A DNA stretch of 64,000 nucleotides from Thermoanaerobaculia bacterium (GTDB taxonomy: Bacteria; Acidobacteriota; Thermoanaerobaculia; Multivoradales; JAHEKO01). Location: contig CAMYOG010000053.1 in assembly GCA_947259925.1 (NCBI GenBank), forward strand, positions 1-64,000, read 5' to 3'. The notes beneath the pieces were generated by a model. The model made no database searches. It was not told the DNA's origin and worked only from the letters and a program-made list of their open reading frames with translations. Of this stretch, positions 1 to 8,183 are shown piece by piece (position 1 is the first letter of the stretch; every line of letters starts with the position of its first letter). The translations under genes and the position numbers were made by a program.

Positions 1-338
1 GGCATCCATAACGAGGCGTCATTGCTGCTCGGCCACCTAAGAGTTCGGTCACTATCGCAGTGATTGGCGAAGCTAACGGACACCCGGAACGCGAAGTACG
101 TCTCTTTCTTTCGTTCGGGTTCGGGCCTCGCAGGGTCTACAAACGGCCAACGCCACTCGTGCACGTCGAAGTTGGTGAACATGAAGTGATCGTTCACGTG
201 GACTTCTACATTGGTGAGTCGCGCAAGCTCGCTCTCTAGGTTCGCTATGCGTTGAGACGCGACTGCTATCTTGCCCCGGATCTTGCCCCGAGACGACGGA
301 AACCACGGGAGCGGCGGAACCGTCGGAAGCTTGCACAA
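1..338 (-). CDS. Partial gene of unknown function running off the left edge
   Basis: On the minus strand a frame stays open from about 473 down to base 1, with no stop over some 157 codons. The part below about 270 reads like protein, with good third-position GC and segments such as QRIANLESELARL followed by VEVHVNDHFMFTNFDVHEW. I recognise no family. A TTG at 336-338 is one possible start, but no convincing start or ribosome site is visible, so the N-terminus is uncertain. The region has lower GC bias than the rest of the window. In another minus frame a short tail ending ALADNGF-stop (stop at 409-411) suggests further decayed coding sequence. The position on the 3' side of tRNA-Phe is where integrated elements often sit. 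The fragment could be real or degenerate. Confidence 0.35.
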   Translation of the reverse strand, partial: MCKLPTVPPLPWFPSSRGKIRGKIAVASQRIANLESELARLTNVEVHVNDHFMFTNFDVHEWRWPFVDPARPEPERKKETYFAFRVSVSFANHCDSDRTLRWPSSNDASLWM

Positions 339-673
339 GCCAACAGTTCCGCACGGATTCGTGAATCGCCTGTCGTTGTTGACCCTACGGAAACCGGCCG
401 CGGAGGGCTCAAAATCCGTTGTCCGCAAGCGCGTGGGACAGCGGCACCGCAAGCGGACTGTCCCCCTGCTCGTTCAGGGCCGGCCAGCAACATCAACCTG
501 CCTTCGCGATCCCCCACATTCGCGCGAACCCAGCTCCCAGCCCGCAGGTCATCTACGACGGACTACGACGAAACGCGACGCAGAGTGTTTGCTTGTTGTT
601 TGCTCGCCCCGAAATCGGGACCAGCAGCGGGCTTCCGAGATCCCTATAACTGTTTAAATAATAGAGACTTAAA

Positions 674-749
674 TGGTGCCCAGGGGCGGATTTGAACCAC
701 CGACACCCTGATTTTCAGTCAGGTGCTCTACCAACTGAGCTACCTGGGC
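674..749 (-). tRNA. tRNA-Phe (GAA)
   Basis: A 76-base cloverleaf on the minus strand. The acceptor stem is GCCCAGG pairing with CCTGGGC, the discriminator is A, and CCA is encoded at 676-674. The anticodon stem CCTGA/TCAGG encloses the loop CTGAAAA, giving anticodon GAA. The D-arm contains AGCTCAGTTGGTAGAGC and the T-loop contains TTCAAAT. The gene stands alone, with its own promoter about 40 bases upstream (789-817). Confidence 0.97.
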
Positions 750-788
750 ACGGGGCCGAGGCCGGGACGGCCTGAAAACCCCAGGCGG

Positions 789-817
789 TTTATAGCGGCC
801 GGAGGACCCCGAGTCAA
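789..817 (-). promoter_or_regulatory. Sigma-70-type promoter of tRNA-Phe
   Basis: Read on the minus strand, TTGACT (817-812) is separated by exactly 17 bases from TATAAA (794-789). The match to the housekeeping -35/-10 consensus is strong and points towards the tRNA-Phe gene. The -10 box lies about 40 bases before the mature 5' end, so a leader of roughly 30 bases would be removed by RNase P. Confidence 0.75.
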
Positions 818-1011
818 GGCTGACGACGGCCCGGAGATTCCGATGCGCGCATGGCAAAACGCTGAAGTCCACTCGCATTTTCTCTGCTATCCTCACCCCT
901 TCGAAGGCTTGTTGAAGAGCTAGGGATTTCTCTGGGGGGCTCCTGACCGCTCGGGAGGAAGAGAGGTGCAGGTGGCCTTCACCCGGAGCTTGTGACACGC
1001 GAGGGTTCTAG

Positions 1012-2310
1012 GTGAACGGGACGCAGCTCTTGGCCGTAGGCGCGGGGTTGGTGGTGGCGGCACTCCTGATCGGAGTGGTGGGCCTGCTCAAGAAGCGCCT
1101 GCGCCTGATCCAGCAGCTCTCGTTTCCACTCGCGATCGCGGCGATCGCCGCCGGGCTCAAGGTCGTCACCCTGATCCAGCCGGGGACCTTCGGCCGCCTC
1201 GAAGAGAACCTCAACTACGTCTTCCTGTTCGCCGCCGCGGTATTCGCCATCCGCCTGGTCGCGATCTACTACTTCGACGTCCACCTCTACCACAGCCGCG
1301 GTGTGCGGCTGCCACCGCTCCTGCCGCCGGTCTTCGTGGCAGTGGCCTATCTGATCACCGGGTTCATCATCTTGAAGGCCGCCGGCGTCCAGCCAACCGC
1401 CATCGTGGCGACGAGTGCGATCACCTCGCTGGTCCTCGGCCTCGCCCTGCAACCGATCCTCGGGAACTTCTTCTCGGGTCTGGTGATCTCTCTCGAGCGA
1501 CCGTACCGGATCAACGACTGGATCAAGGTCGGCGACACCGAAGCGCGCGTGGTCGACATCACCTGGCGGACGACGCATCTCCGAACCCGCGACAACGACA
1601 ACCTGATCTACCCGAACGCGGAGATCGCCAATCACGAGATCATCAACTTCTACTATCCGCATCCGCTCCACCTCGAGCGGGTCGAGGTCGGTGTCCATTA
1701 CCGGACGCCGCCCTACCGGGCGAAGGCGGCGCTCCTGGCCGCCGCGCGCCGGGTCGAGGGGGTGCTCGAGAAGCCGTCGCCGGAGATCTTCATCCTCGAG
1801 TTCGGCGACAGCTCGATCACCTATGAGGTGCGTGCCTGGATCGAGGACATCGCCAACCGGCCGAGGATCGAAAGCGACATCCGGACCGAGATCTGGGAGG
1901 AGTTCCATCGCCGCGGGATCACGATCCCGTTCCCGATCCGCACGCTCGAGATCGAGCCGCGGGTCGGAACTCTGGCGATCAAGCGCGCCAAGGAAGGGCC
2001 GGGCGAGGGCATTCCCGAGGCGCGTCTCTACGTCGCCGCCGGGCCCGATCACGGCCGCACGCTCCATCTGGGGGAGGAGCCGGTGGTGATCGGCCGATCG
2101 AGCAGCTGCAACATGCAGCTCGAGGTGCCACAGGCGAGCAAGGCGCACTGCCGGATCGAATGGCGCGGCGATGGCTTCTACGTCATCGACCTCGGCAGCC
2201 AGTTCGGTACCATAGTCAACGGAAGAAAGGTGAAGGAGCACCGGTTGAACGACCTCGACGGCATCGACATCGGCGAGGACGCGATCCGGTTCGAGTCTCA
2301 TGGCAGGTAG
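1012..2310 (+). CDS. MscS-family mechanosensitive channel with C-terminal FHA domain
   Basis: A 432-residue inner-membrane protein with a GTG start. Hydrophobic helices lie near residues 5-22, 35-52, 68-88 and 105-125. The pore-lining helix and MscS beta domain span about 133-215 (LGLALQPILGNFFSGLVI, then RPYRINDWIKVGD), followed by the MscS C-terminal vestibule to about 315. Residues 338-428 form a forkhead-associated domain with the GRSSSCNMQL, ASKAHCRI and NGRKV landmarks of phosphothreonine-binding FHA folds. Ordinary MscS proteins (about 280 residues) lack this domain. The last 11 bases overlap the start of a Ser/Thr kinase gene, so the two are probably translationally coupled. The FHA domain may bind that kinase or its phosphorylated substrates; this is inference. 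Confidence 0.92.
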   Translation: MNGTQLLAVGAGLVVAALLIGVVGLLKKRLRLIQQLSFPLAIAAIAAGLKVVTLIQPGTFGRLEENLNYVFLFAAAVFAIRLVAIYYFDVHLYHSRGVRLPPLLPPVFVAVAYLITGFIILKAAGVQPTAIVATSAITSLVLGLALQPILGNFFSGLVISLERPYRINDWIKVGDTEARVVDITWRTTHLRTRDNDNLIYPNAEIANHEIINFYYPHPLHLERVEVGVHYRTPPYRAKAALLAAARRVEGVLEKPSPEIFILEFGDSSITYEVRAWIEDIANRPRIESDIRTEIWEEFHRRGITIPFPIRTLEIEPRVGTLAIKRAKEGPGEGIPEARLYVAAGPDHGRTLHLGEEPVVIGRSSSCNMQLEVPQASKAHCRIEWRGDGFYVIDLGSQFGTIVNGRKVKEHRLNDLDGIDIGEDAIRFESHGR

Positions 2311-4273
2311 CAAGAGTTCAGATCCACCACGCCGGATCGGTCAGTACGAAGTCGTCAGCGCGATCGGCTCGGGCGCGATGGGCCAGGTCTACAAGGCCGT
2401 CCAGCCGTCGCTCAACCGCGTCGTCGCGATCAAGGTGCTCCCCGGCGAGTTCGCCGAGGACGAGACCCGGGTCGAGCGCTTCAACCGCGAAGCCAAGGCG
2501 GTCGCGCTGCTCAACCACCCGAACATCGTCCAGATCATCGACAAGGACCAGGACAAGGACACCCTCTTCTTCGTCATGGAGTACGTCCCGGGCTCGTCGC
2601 TCGACGACGTGCTCCAGCAGCGCCGGCTGTCGCTCCAGGAGGCGTTCACGGTCTTCCGTGGCGTCTGCCGCGGGCTCGAGGCGGCGCATCGCCAGACCGT
2701 CATCCACCGCGACCTGAATCCGCGCAACATCCTGGTCTCCGACGACCTGACGATCGTCAAGCTGGCGGACTTCGGCATCTCCAAGGTCGAGACGATCTCG
2801 CGCGAGATGGGAACCCTCTCGACCGCGGAATCGAGCATCGGCACGCTCCACTACATGGCGCCGGAACAGGCGGTGAGCTCCGGCACGGTCGATCACCGCG
2901 CCGACATCTACTCGGCCGGCGTGGTTCTCTACGAGATGCTGACCGGGCGCGTCCCGGTCGGACGGTTCAACCTGCCCAGTCAGCTCAACAGCGAGGTGCC
3001 GTCGGAGATCGATCCGATCGTCCTCAAGTGCCTGGCGACCGACCCCAAGGACCGCTACGGGTCGGTCTCCGACCTGATCCAGGCGGTGGAGCTGCTCGAA
3101 GACCAGCTCCGGCTCGGACTGGTCAACGAGCTCAAGGGGATCTCGCGGTCGACCTCGAAGATCTTCAAGAGCTCGACCCAGACGCTCACCCGCAACCGCA
3201 AGGTGCTGATCGGGGCCGGTGCGGGCGTGCTGCTGCTGGCGGCGATCGGGATCGCGGCGCTGGTCTTCAGATCCTCGGAGCCGGAGCCCGCGCCGCAGCA
3301 GGTCGCCGAGGTCGCGAGGGGGGCCGCGTTCCAGGTCGAAGCGGTGCCCCGGTTCGATCCGGAAGCGGTCGATTCGCAGCTCGATCTCGGCAAGTTCGAG
3401 CCCGAGGGCGAACCGACCGAGGAGCCGGCGCAGCCGGAGCCGCCCGCCGCGCGAGCGGCCGAGCCGGAGCCCGAGCCCGAGGTCGAGGCGCCGCAGCCGA
3501 CGCCAGAGCCCAAGCCGGCGCCGCAGCGGTCGACGACCAACGCCGGCGACCGTGAGTACAAGGTCGCCCTCGACAAGCTCAAGGCCGGCCTGTTCGATCC
3601 GGCGATCAAGGACTTCGAGGAGTTCCTGCAGCGCTTCCCGAACAGCTCGAGGGCGCCCGGGGCCTATCTGGCGATCGCCGAGTGCCATGTCGGGGCCGGA
3701 CGGACGCAGGCGGCGCTGGCGGCGTTCGTCGAGGTCCAGAGCCGGTTCCCGAGTGCCAGGGAGACGGCGCAGGCCACCTACCGGCACGGCGAGCTCCTGA
3801 TCGCCTCCGACCGCGGTCGCGCTCCGGAAGCGATCGAGATCTTCGAACGGGCGGCGGTCAAGTTCCCGAACTCGAACTGGGCGCCGCTCGCGCTCCTCGC
3901 CAAGGCGTCGCTCGAGCTGGCCGAGAAGATCCAGGTGAACGATCCGGTGACCGGCGGGCGGGTACCGCGCGCCCTGATCACCTATCGCAACGTCACCGAG
4001 CTCTATGGCAGCACGCCGCACGCCGAGAAGGCGCTGCGCCGGCTGGCCGAGCTGTACGCCAACGAGAAGCGGCACGACCTGGCCGCCCAGGCCTGGGAGA
4101 AGCTCGGCACGAGCTTCCCGAACACCAAGATCGACTGCTGGTGGGAAGCCGGTCAGCTCTACGACAAGAAGCTCGACAACGACCAGCGGGCGATCGCCGC
4201 CTATCGCAAGGTCCCGAAGAGCTCGCGCAACTACGACGCCGCCCGGAAGCGCATCAACAAGCTGTCGCGCTAG
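2300..4273 (+). CDS. Membrane Ser/Thr protein kinase with periplasmic TPR domain
   Basis: A 657-residue Hanks-type kinase. Residues 15-270 hold the kinase domain: glycine loop GSGAMGQV, ATP-binding Lys45 in VAIK, catalytic Asp138 in HRD, Asn143, and DFG at 157-159. The catalytic loop reads HRDLNPRN, with Asn140 where Ser/Thr kinases have Lys (HRDLKPEN). One membrane helix lies near 302-324. A Pro/Glu-rich linker follows to about 410, and residues 415-657 are TPR-like helical repeats resembling the YbgF/BamD type. The predicted topology is a cytoplasmic kinase with periplasmic repeats. The gene overlaps the preceding MscS-FHA gene by 11 bases, and a hairpin lies just after the stop. Substrates cannot be read from the sequence. 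Confidence 0.93.
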   Translation: MAGSKSSDPPRRIGQYEVVSAIGSGAMGQVYKAVQPSLNRVVAIKVLPGEFAEDETRVERFNREAKAVALLNHPNIVQIIDKDQDKDTLFFVMEYVPGSSLDDVLQQRRLSLQEAFTVFRGVCRGLEAAHRQTVIHRDLNPRNILVSDDLTIVKLADFGISKVETISREMGTLSTAESSIGTLHYMAPEQAVSSGTVDHRADIYSAGVVLYEMLTGRVPVGRFNLPSQLNSEVPSEIDPIVLKCLATDPKDRYGSVSDLIQAVELLEDQLRLGLVNELKGISRSTSKIFKSSTQTLTRNRKVLIGAGAGVLLLAAIGIAALVFRSSEPEPAPQQVAEVARGAAFQVEAVPRFDPEAVDSQLDLGKFEPEGEPTEEPAQPEPPAARAAEPEPEPEVEAPQPTPEPKPAPQRSTTNAGDREYKVALDKLKAGLFDPAIKDFEEFLQRFPNSSRAPGAYLAIAECHVGAGRTQAALAAFVEVQSRFPSARETAQATYRHGELLIASDRGRAPEAIEIFERAAVKFPNSNWAPLALLAKASLELAEKIQVNDPVTGGRVPRALITYRNVTELYGSTPHAEKALRRLAELYANEKRHDLAAQAWEKLGTSFPNTKIDCWWEAGQLYDKKLDNDQRAIAAYRKVPKSSRNYDAARKRINKLSR

Positions 4274-4279
4274 GAAAGA

Positions 4280-4365
4280 GGGAAAAAGGGGGACACAAAC
4301 CCTATTGGGAACAGGGGACACGTATCCTGCTTCGTCGAAATAGGTTTCGTGTCCCCCTTTTTCCC
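4280..4365. repeat. Long imperfect inverted repeat (hairpin element A)
   Basis: Arms at 4280-4306 and 4339-4365 match at 25 of 27 positions around a 32-base centre. The arm core is GGGAAAAAGGGGGACAC. The element starts 7 bases after the kinase-TPR stop. Its T-run (358-362) could let it terminate transcription, but the arms are longer than a usual terminator. The centre contains CAGGGGACAC, echoing the GGGGACAGG motif in the hairpin at 53791. A mobile REP/MITE-type origin is plausible but not shown. Confidence 0.8.
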
Positions 4366-4393
4366 CCTGCTTCCCGACTACAATACGCTCTCC

Positions 4394-5176
4394 ATGGCCG
4401 TGCGCTCCGACCTTCGTCGACCGCCGTTCCTGGCCGCCGGAGCTCTGGTGCTCGCCGCGCTCTGCTGGGCCCCGGAAGCGTGGGCGTGGACCCCTAAGAC
4501 CCAGGTCCTGATCGCCGACAGCGCCGCCGCGGTCGCGCCGCCCGACCTGCGCCGGCAGATCGAGAAGCACATCGGCCAGTTCCGGAGCGGCGCGGTCGAT
4601 CCGTTCCAGGACTTCGACGCCGTGGCCCACTGTGGCGACCGTCAGGGCGGCGACATCGATCAGTGGATCTTGGCGAGCGCCGAGCGGGCGGTCGGCGCGA
4701 TCCGCGCCCACCGTCCGTTCCGCGACATCGTCTACGAGCTCGGTGTCCTCTCCCACTACCTCGCGGACGCCAACAATCCGCTGAGCGCCGCCGATAGCGA
4801 TCCGCTCGAGGAGCGCTATTCAATCGACTACCTGAACTACGTCGAGGACGCCCAGGAGCGGTTCACGCTGGCGTTCTACAGCGACGGTCGAGAGGTCGAA
4901 GACCCGGCCGCGCTGGCGCAGATGCTCGACCGGACGCGCGCGCGCGGCCTGCGCTTCTATCCGCAGATAGGCGTCGACTATCGACGCATCGGCGGCCCGC
5001 CGGGAAGCGAGAAGTTCGACGACAAGTCGGTCGCCTTCGCCATCGGCTCGCTCGCCCTGAGCCACGCGGTGAGCGATATCGGCGCGGTTCTCCGCTACAT
5101 CTGGATCGAGGCCGGCGGCGCCGATCAGAGAGAGCTGACCCTCTCTTCGCCGACCGACGGCGACCGAGGGCGCTGA
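4394..5176 (+). CDS. Secreted zinc-dependent phospholipase C / S1-P1 nuclease-like protein
   Basis: A 260-residue protein whose signal peptide ends near AWA at about residues 27-29. The mature protein begins WTPKTQVLIADSAA, placing a Trp at the new N-terminus as in zinc-dependent phospholipase C and S1/P1 nucleases, where the N-terminal Trp binds zinc. Later landmarks are VAHCGD, LGVLSHYLADANNPL (compare the family's HYLxDxxxPxH) and a C-terminal SHAVSDIGAVLRYIW helix. The match is by pattern only, and the ligand set is not fully conserved, so activity is uncertain. I chose the ATG at 4394 because it begins a proper signal peptide. The gene ends 1 base before purH and may be co-transcribed with it. 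Confidence 0.6.
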   Translation: MAVRSDLRRPPFLAAGALVLAALCWAPEAWAWTPKTQVLIADSAAAVAPPDLRRQIEKHIGQFRSGAVDPFQDFDAVAHCGDRQGGDIDQWILASAERAVGAIRAHRPFRDIVYELGVLSHYLADANNPLSAADSDPLEERYSIDYLNYVEDAQERFTLAFYSDGREVEDPAALAQMLDRTRARGLRFYPQIGVDYRRIGGPPGSEKFDDKSVAFAIGSLALSHAVSDIGAVLRYIWIEAGGADQRELTLSSPTDGDRGR

Positions 5177-5177
5177 G

Positions 5178-6728
5178 ATGCTCAAGGCCAAGCGCGCGCT
5201 GCTCTCGGTCTACGACAAGCGCGGCCTGGTGGACTTCGCGCGCGGGCTGGCGCGGCTGGGCATCGAGCTCATCTCGACCGGCGGCACCGCCAAGGAGCTC
5301 GAGGCGACCGGCCTCCACGTGGTCCGGGTCTCGGAGGTCACGGGCCATCCGGAGATCCTGGGCGGTCGGGTCAAGACCCTTCATCCGCGCATCCACGGGG
5401 GCCTGCTCGCCGACCGCGCGCGATCGTCGCACCTGGCCGAGCTGCGCGAGCACGGGATCCACACGATCGATCTGGTGGCGGTCAATCTCTACCCGTTCCG
5501 CGAGACCGCCGGACGCGAAGGCGCGAGCTTCGAGGAGATCGTCGAGTCGATCGACATCGGCGGACCGACCATGCTGCGCGCGGCGGCGAAGAACCACCGG
5601 GGCGTCGCGGTGGTGGTCGACCCCGACGACTACCCGCAAGTCCTGGCGGCTCTCGAGCGGAGCGACAGCGTGATTCCCGAGCCCCTTCTCCGACGGCTGG
5701 CGATCAAGGCCTTCCGGCATACGGAGTCGTACGACGCGGCGATCTCCGAGTGGCTCGAGCAGCGCAGCCGGCGACCCGAGGAGACCTTCCAGCCCCACCT
5801 GCTGATCGATCTCAAGCGCGAGATGGAGCTGCGCTACGGCGAGAATCCGCATCAGACCGCGGCCCTCTATCGCCTCCTGAGCGGCCCCGGCGTGCTGGGC
5901 GGTTTCGAGCAGCTCCAGGGCAAGGAGCTCTCCTTCAACAACCTGCTCGACGCCGACGCCGCGCGGCGCCTGGTGAGCAGCTTCCGCCAGCCCGCGGTGG
6001 TGATCGTCAAGCACGGCAATCCGTGTGGAGTCGGCACCGGTGAGAGCACGCGCGAGGCGTACGAGCGCGCCCTGGCGTGCGATCCGACCTCTGCCTTCGG
6101 CTCGATCGTGGCGCTCAATCGCCCCGCCGATCTCGAGCTGGCCGAGACCATCGCCAAGCTATTCGTCGAGGTGATCGTCGGCCCGGCCTTCTCCGAGCGC
6201 GCGACCGAGCGCCTGGCGAAGAAGAAGAACCTCCGCCTGGTGAAGAGTCCGCTGTTCGATGGCACGGACACGCCGTTCGAGGTCAGGCCGATCGACGGCG
6301 GCTTCGTCGCTCAGACCCAGGACACCGAGCCCGACGACCCGGCTGACTGGAGCTGCCCGACCCGCCGGCAGCCGACCGACGCCGAACGGCGCGCGATGTC
6401 GCTCGCCTGGCGGGTCTGTCGGCACGTCCGGTCGAACGCGATCGTCATCGCCAATCCGCATCAGACGGTCGGGATCGGCGCCGGTCAGATGAGCCGGGTC
6501 GACTCCTGCCGGATCGCGGTCGCCAAGGCCGAGCTCGAGATCGCCGGGTGCGCCGCCGCCTCCGATGCCTTTTTTCCGTTTCGTGACGGTCTGGACGTGC
6601 TCGCCGAGGCCGGTGTCAGCGCGGTCGTCCAGCCGGGCGGCAGCAAGCGCGACGCCGAGGTGGTCGCGGCGGCGAACGAGCACCGGATGGCGGTCCTGAT
6701 GACCGGTCGGCGGCACTTCAAGCACTGA
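5178..6728 (+). CDS. purH: Bifunctional AICAR transformylase / IMP cyclohydrolase
   Basis: A 516-residue enzyme of normal PurH length for the last two steps of de novo IMP synthesis: formylation of AICAR with 10-formyl-THF, then ring closure. The N-terminal IMP cyclohydrolase (MGS-like) domain shows LISTGGTAKEL, TGHPEILGGRVKTLHP and SIDIGGPTMLRAAAKN. The transformylase domain shows the active-site KHGNPCG near residue 278, AFGSIVALNRP, and the C-terminal VGIGAGQMSRVDS with GGSKRD. All core motifs are intact. The ATG follows the preceding stop by one base. No other purine genes are adjacent. Confidence 0.97.
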   Translation: MLKAKRALLSVYDKRGLVDFARGLARLGIELISTGGTAKELEATGLHVVRVSEVTGHPEILGGRVKTLHPRIHGGLLADRARSSHLAELREHGIHTIDLVAVNLYPFRETAGREGASFEEIVESIDIGGPTMLRAAAKNHRGVAVVVDPDDYPQVLAALERSDSVIPEPLLRRLAIKAFRHTESYDAAISEWLEQRSRRPEETFQPHLLIDLKREMELRYGENPHQTAALYRLLSGPGVLGGFEQLQGKELSFNNLLDADAARRLVSSFRQPAVVIVKHGNPCGVGTGESTREAYERALACDPTSAFGSIVALNRPADLELAETIAKLFVEVIVGPAFSERATERLAKKKNLRLVKSPLFDGTDTPFEVRPIDGGFVAQTQDTEPDDPADWSCPTRRQPTDAERRAMSLAWRVCRHVRSNAIVIANPHQTVGIGAGQMSRVDSCRIAVAKAELEIAGCAAASDAFFPFRDGLDVLAEAGVSAVVQPGGSKRDAEVVAAANEHRMAVLMTGRRHFKH

Positions 6729-6773
6729 CACCCCGAATAAGCGCGACCTCGATTGCGTTGTAGCTTGCGGACC

Positions 6774-7430
6774 GTGAGAGCTTCGACCCTCCTCTTGATC
6801 GTCTCCCTGGGCCTGACGGCGCCGATTCGCGCCGACGATATCGACGCCTGGACCCACCTCGCCGCGGTGCGTGGCGGCCTGACCGCCGCCTCGCCCCTGG
6901 CCACCGATTTCGTGCAGAGCTACACGCCCAACGGATTCAGTGTCGCCGACGAAGAGAGCGGTGTCCTGGCGATGCGGCTCGGCGGCGATTCGAGCGGCGT
7001 CGAGGAGTGCCTGCGCTGGGACTACGAGGAGCCGTTTCCCAAGGGATTCCTGCTCTGCGACCGGGTCGCGTGGACCTGGAATCCCGGCGAGGAGAGCGGC
7101 CGGAGGCACCTGATCGCGCGCTCCGACAGCTTCGGGCTCGATCTCCTGCGACTGAGCATCAATCAGCTCCGCGGCGCCTACGTCGCGACGGTGACTTCGC
7201 GCGCGGGGGATCGGGTCGAGGTCGAGCTGACTCCGACCTCCACGACCGCCGCGGCCGAGATCCGGGACGCCGCGCTCGAGCTCGATGCTCGCGAGCGGCG
7301 CCTCCTGTCGCTCAGCTATCACGACGTCGAGGGCAACCTGACCCGGTTCACCCTTGGCGACTACCGCGCGATCGATCGGCCGGAGCTCGTTTTCACACCG
7401 CCCGCGGACGTCGTCTGGCTCGAGGAATAG
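6774..7430 (+). CDS. LolA-like periplasmic protein
   Basis: A predicted exported protein of 218 residues from a GTG at 6774. The first 22 residues form a signal peptide (ASTLLLIVSLGLTAPIRA). The body fits the outer-membrane lipoprotein carrier LolA/LolB fold: an N-terminal DIDAWTHLAAVRGGLTAAS helix, FVQSYTPNGF, and beta strands including LRWDYEEPFPKGFLLCD and a C-terminal DVEGNLTRFTLGDYRAI. LolA family members carry lipoproteins from the inner to the outer membrane, which suits the diderm envelope implied elsewhere. An in-frame TTG at 6753 is possible but would spoil the signal peptide. It lies 45 bases after purH on the same strand. Confidence 0.72.
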   Translation: MRASTLLLIVSLGLTAPIRADDIDAWTHLAAVRGGLTAASPLATDFVQSYTPNGFSVADEESGVLAMRLGGDSSGVEECLRWDYEEPFPKGFLLCDRVAWTWNPGEESGRRHLIARSDSFGLDLLRLSINQLRGAYVATVTSRAGDRVEVELTPTSTTAAAEIRDAALELDARERRLLSLSYHDVEGNLTRFTLGDYRAIDRPELVFTPPADVVWLEE

Positions 7431-7559
7431 GCCCGCACTGGCGGGACGCGCCCTTCTGCCCTGCCGTATAATGCCGCATCGGGCGGGCTGTGGTACGAGT
7501 GCGCCCTTCCGGGGAGGCAATCGCACCTGCGTGTATTCGTTCTCTGCATTTCGCTGGCA

Positions 7560-8183
7560 ATGCTTCCGGTGCAACCGGCAGCCGTGGCTCAGGCGAACTC
7601 AAGACCAGGAGTCGTTCAGATCACCGGCAGGGTGACCGATGCGTCGGGCAGGAGCCTCTCCGATCTCCAGGTCGTGCTGGAAGCCTCACACCGGAGCTTT
7701 GACTTCTCGACGTTGACCCGGGTCGAGCGCGGCCAGACACGGCGGACGACGCGCACCGATGCTCGCGGCGAGTTCTCGCTCCGGTGGTATCCGAACGACT
7801 ACTTCAATCAATTCGACCTGAAGATCGGCATGACGGTTCGCGTCCCGGACGGAGACCAGTTCTACACCCTCGAGCAGCGGTCGCTCGACGGCCTGCAGCT
7901 TGAGGAGGGGCCGCTGGCGGTCGACGTCACGGTCGCCGATACCAGCTTTCTCTTGCGCTACCGGAGCTTCGTCGCCGGCCTCGACAGCGAGGACGAGCAC
8001 AAGGTCTACTCCGAGATGGGCATACCGGCCAAGATCGATCGAATTGCGCTCGCCACGCACGAAGAGGTGACCTGGTGGTACTTTGAGGCGGGTAAGGCCT
8101 TTCGCTTCAAGAACGGAGGGCTGGCCGAGGTCTCGAGATTCGAGCCCGTGGAGCCTTTCGGGGAAGAGAGCGACCCACAGTGA
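7560..8183 (+). CDS. Exported protein with carboxypeptidase-regulatory-like domain
   Basis: At least 207 residues. After a short hydrophobic leader the segment VVQITGRVTDASGRSLSDLQVVLEAS, then a TRTDARGEFSLRWYP turn, is typical of the transthyretin-like carboxypeptidase regulatory (CarboxypepD_reg) fold. The remainder is mostly beta and unrecognised. The true start is unclear. The ATG at 7560 gives a truncated signal peptide, whereas extending in frame to a CTG at 7527, preceded nine bases earlier by GGGGAGG, gives a full one (RVFVLCISLAMLPVQPAAVAQA). The stop overlaps the GTG of the polyprenyl synthase gene by 4 bases. Confidence 0.7.
   Translation: MLPVQPAAVAQANSRPGVVQITGRVTDASGRSLSDLQVVLEASHRSFDFSTLTRVERGQTRRTTRTDARGEFSLRWYPNDYFNQFDLKIGMTVRVPDGDQFYTLEQRSLDGLQLEEGPLAVDVTVADTSFLLRYRSFVAGLDSEDEHKVYSEMGIPAKIDRIALATHEEVTWWYFEAGKAFRFKNGGLAEVSRFEPVEPFGEESDPQ

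Noticed and set aside
252-695. Several plus-strand open frames of 70-150 codons before tRNA-Phe
   Set aside because: Their residues are Arg/Pro/Ser-rich without any motif, they overlap each other, and one runs into the tRNA gene.
979-4756. Two very long open frames on the minus strand (about 440 and 810 codons)
   Set aside because: They are antisense to the well-supported MscS-FHA, kinase-TPR and phospholipase-like genes, have compositions typical of reverse frames of GC-rich coding DNA (Arg/Asp/Leu-rich), and no homology-like motifs.
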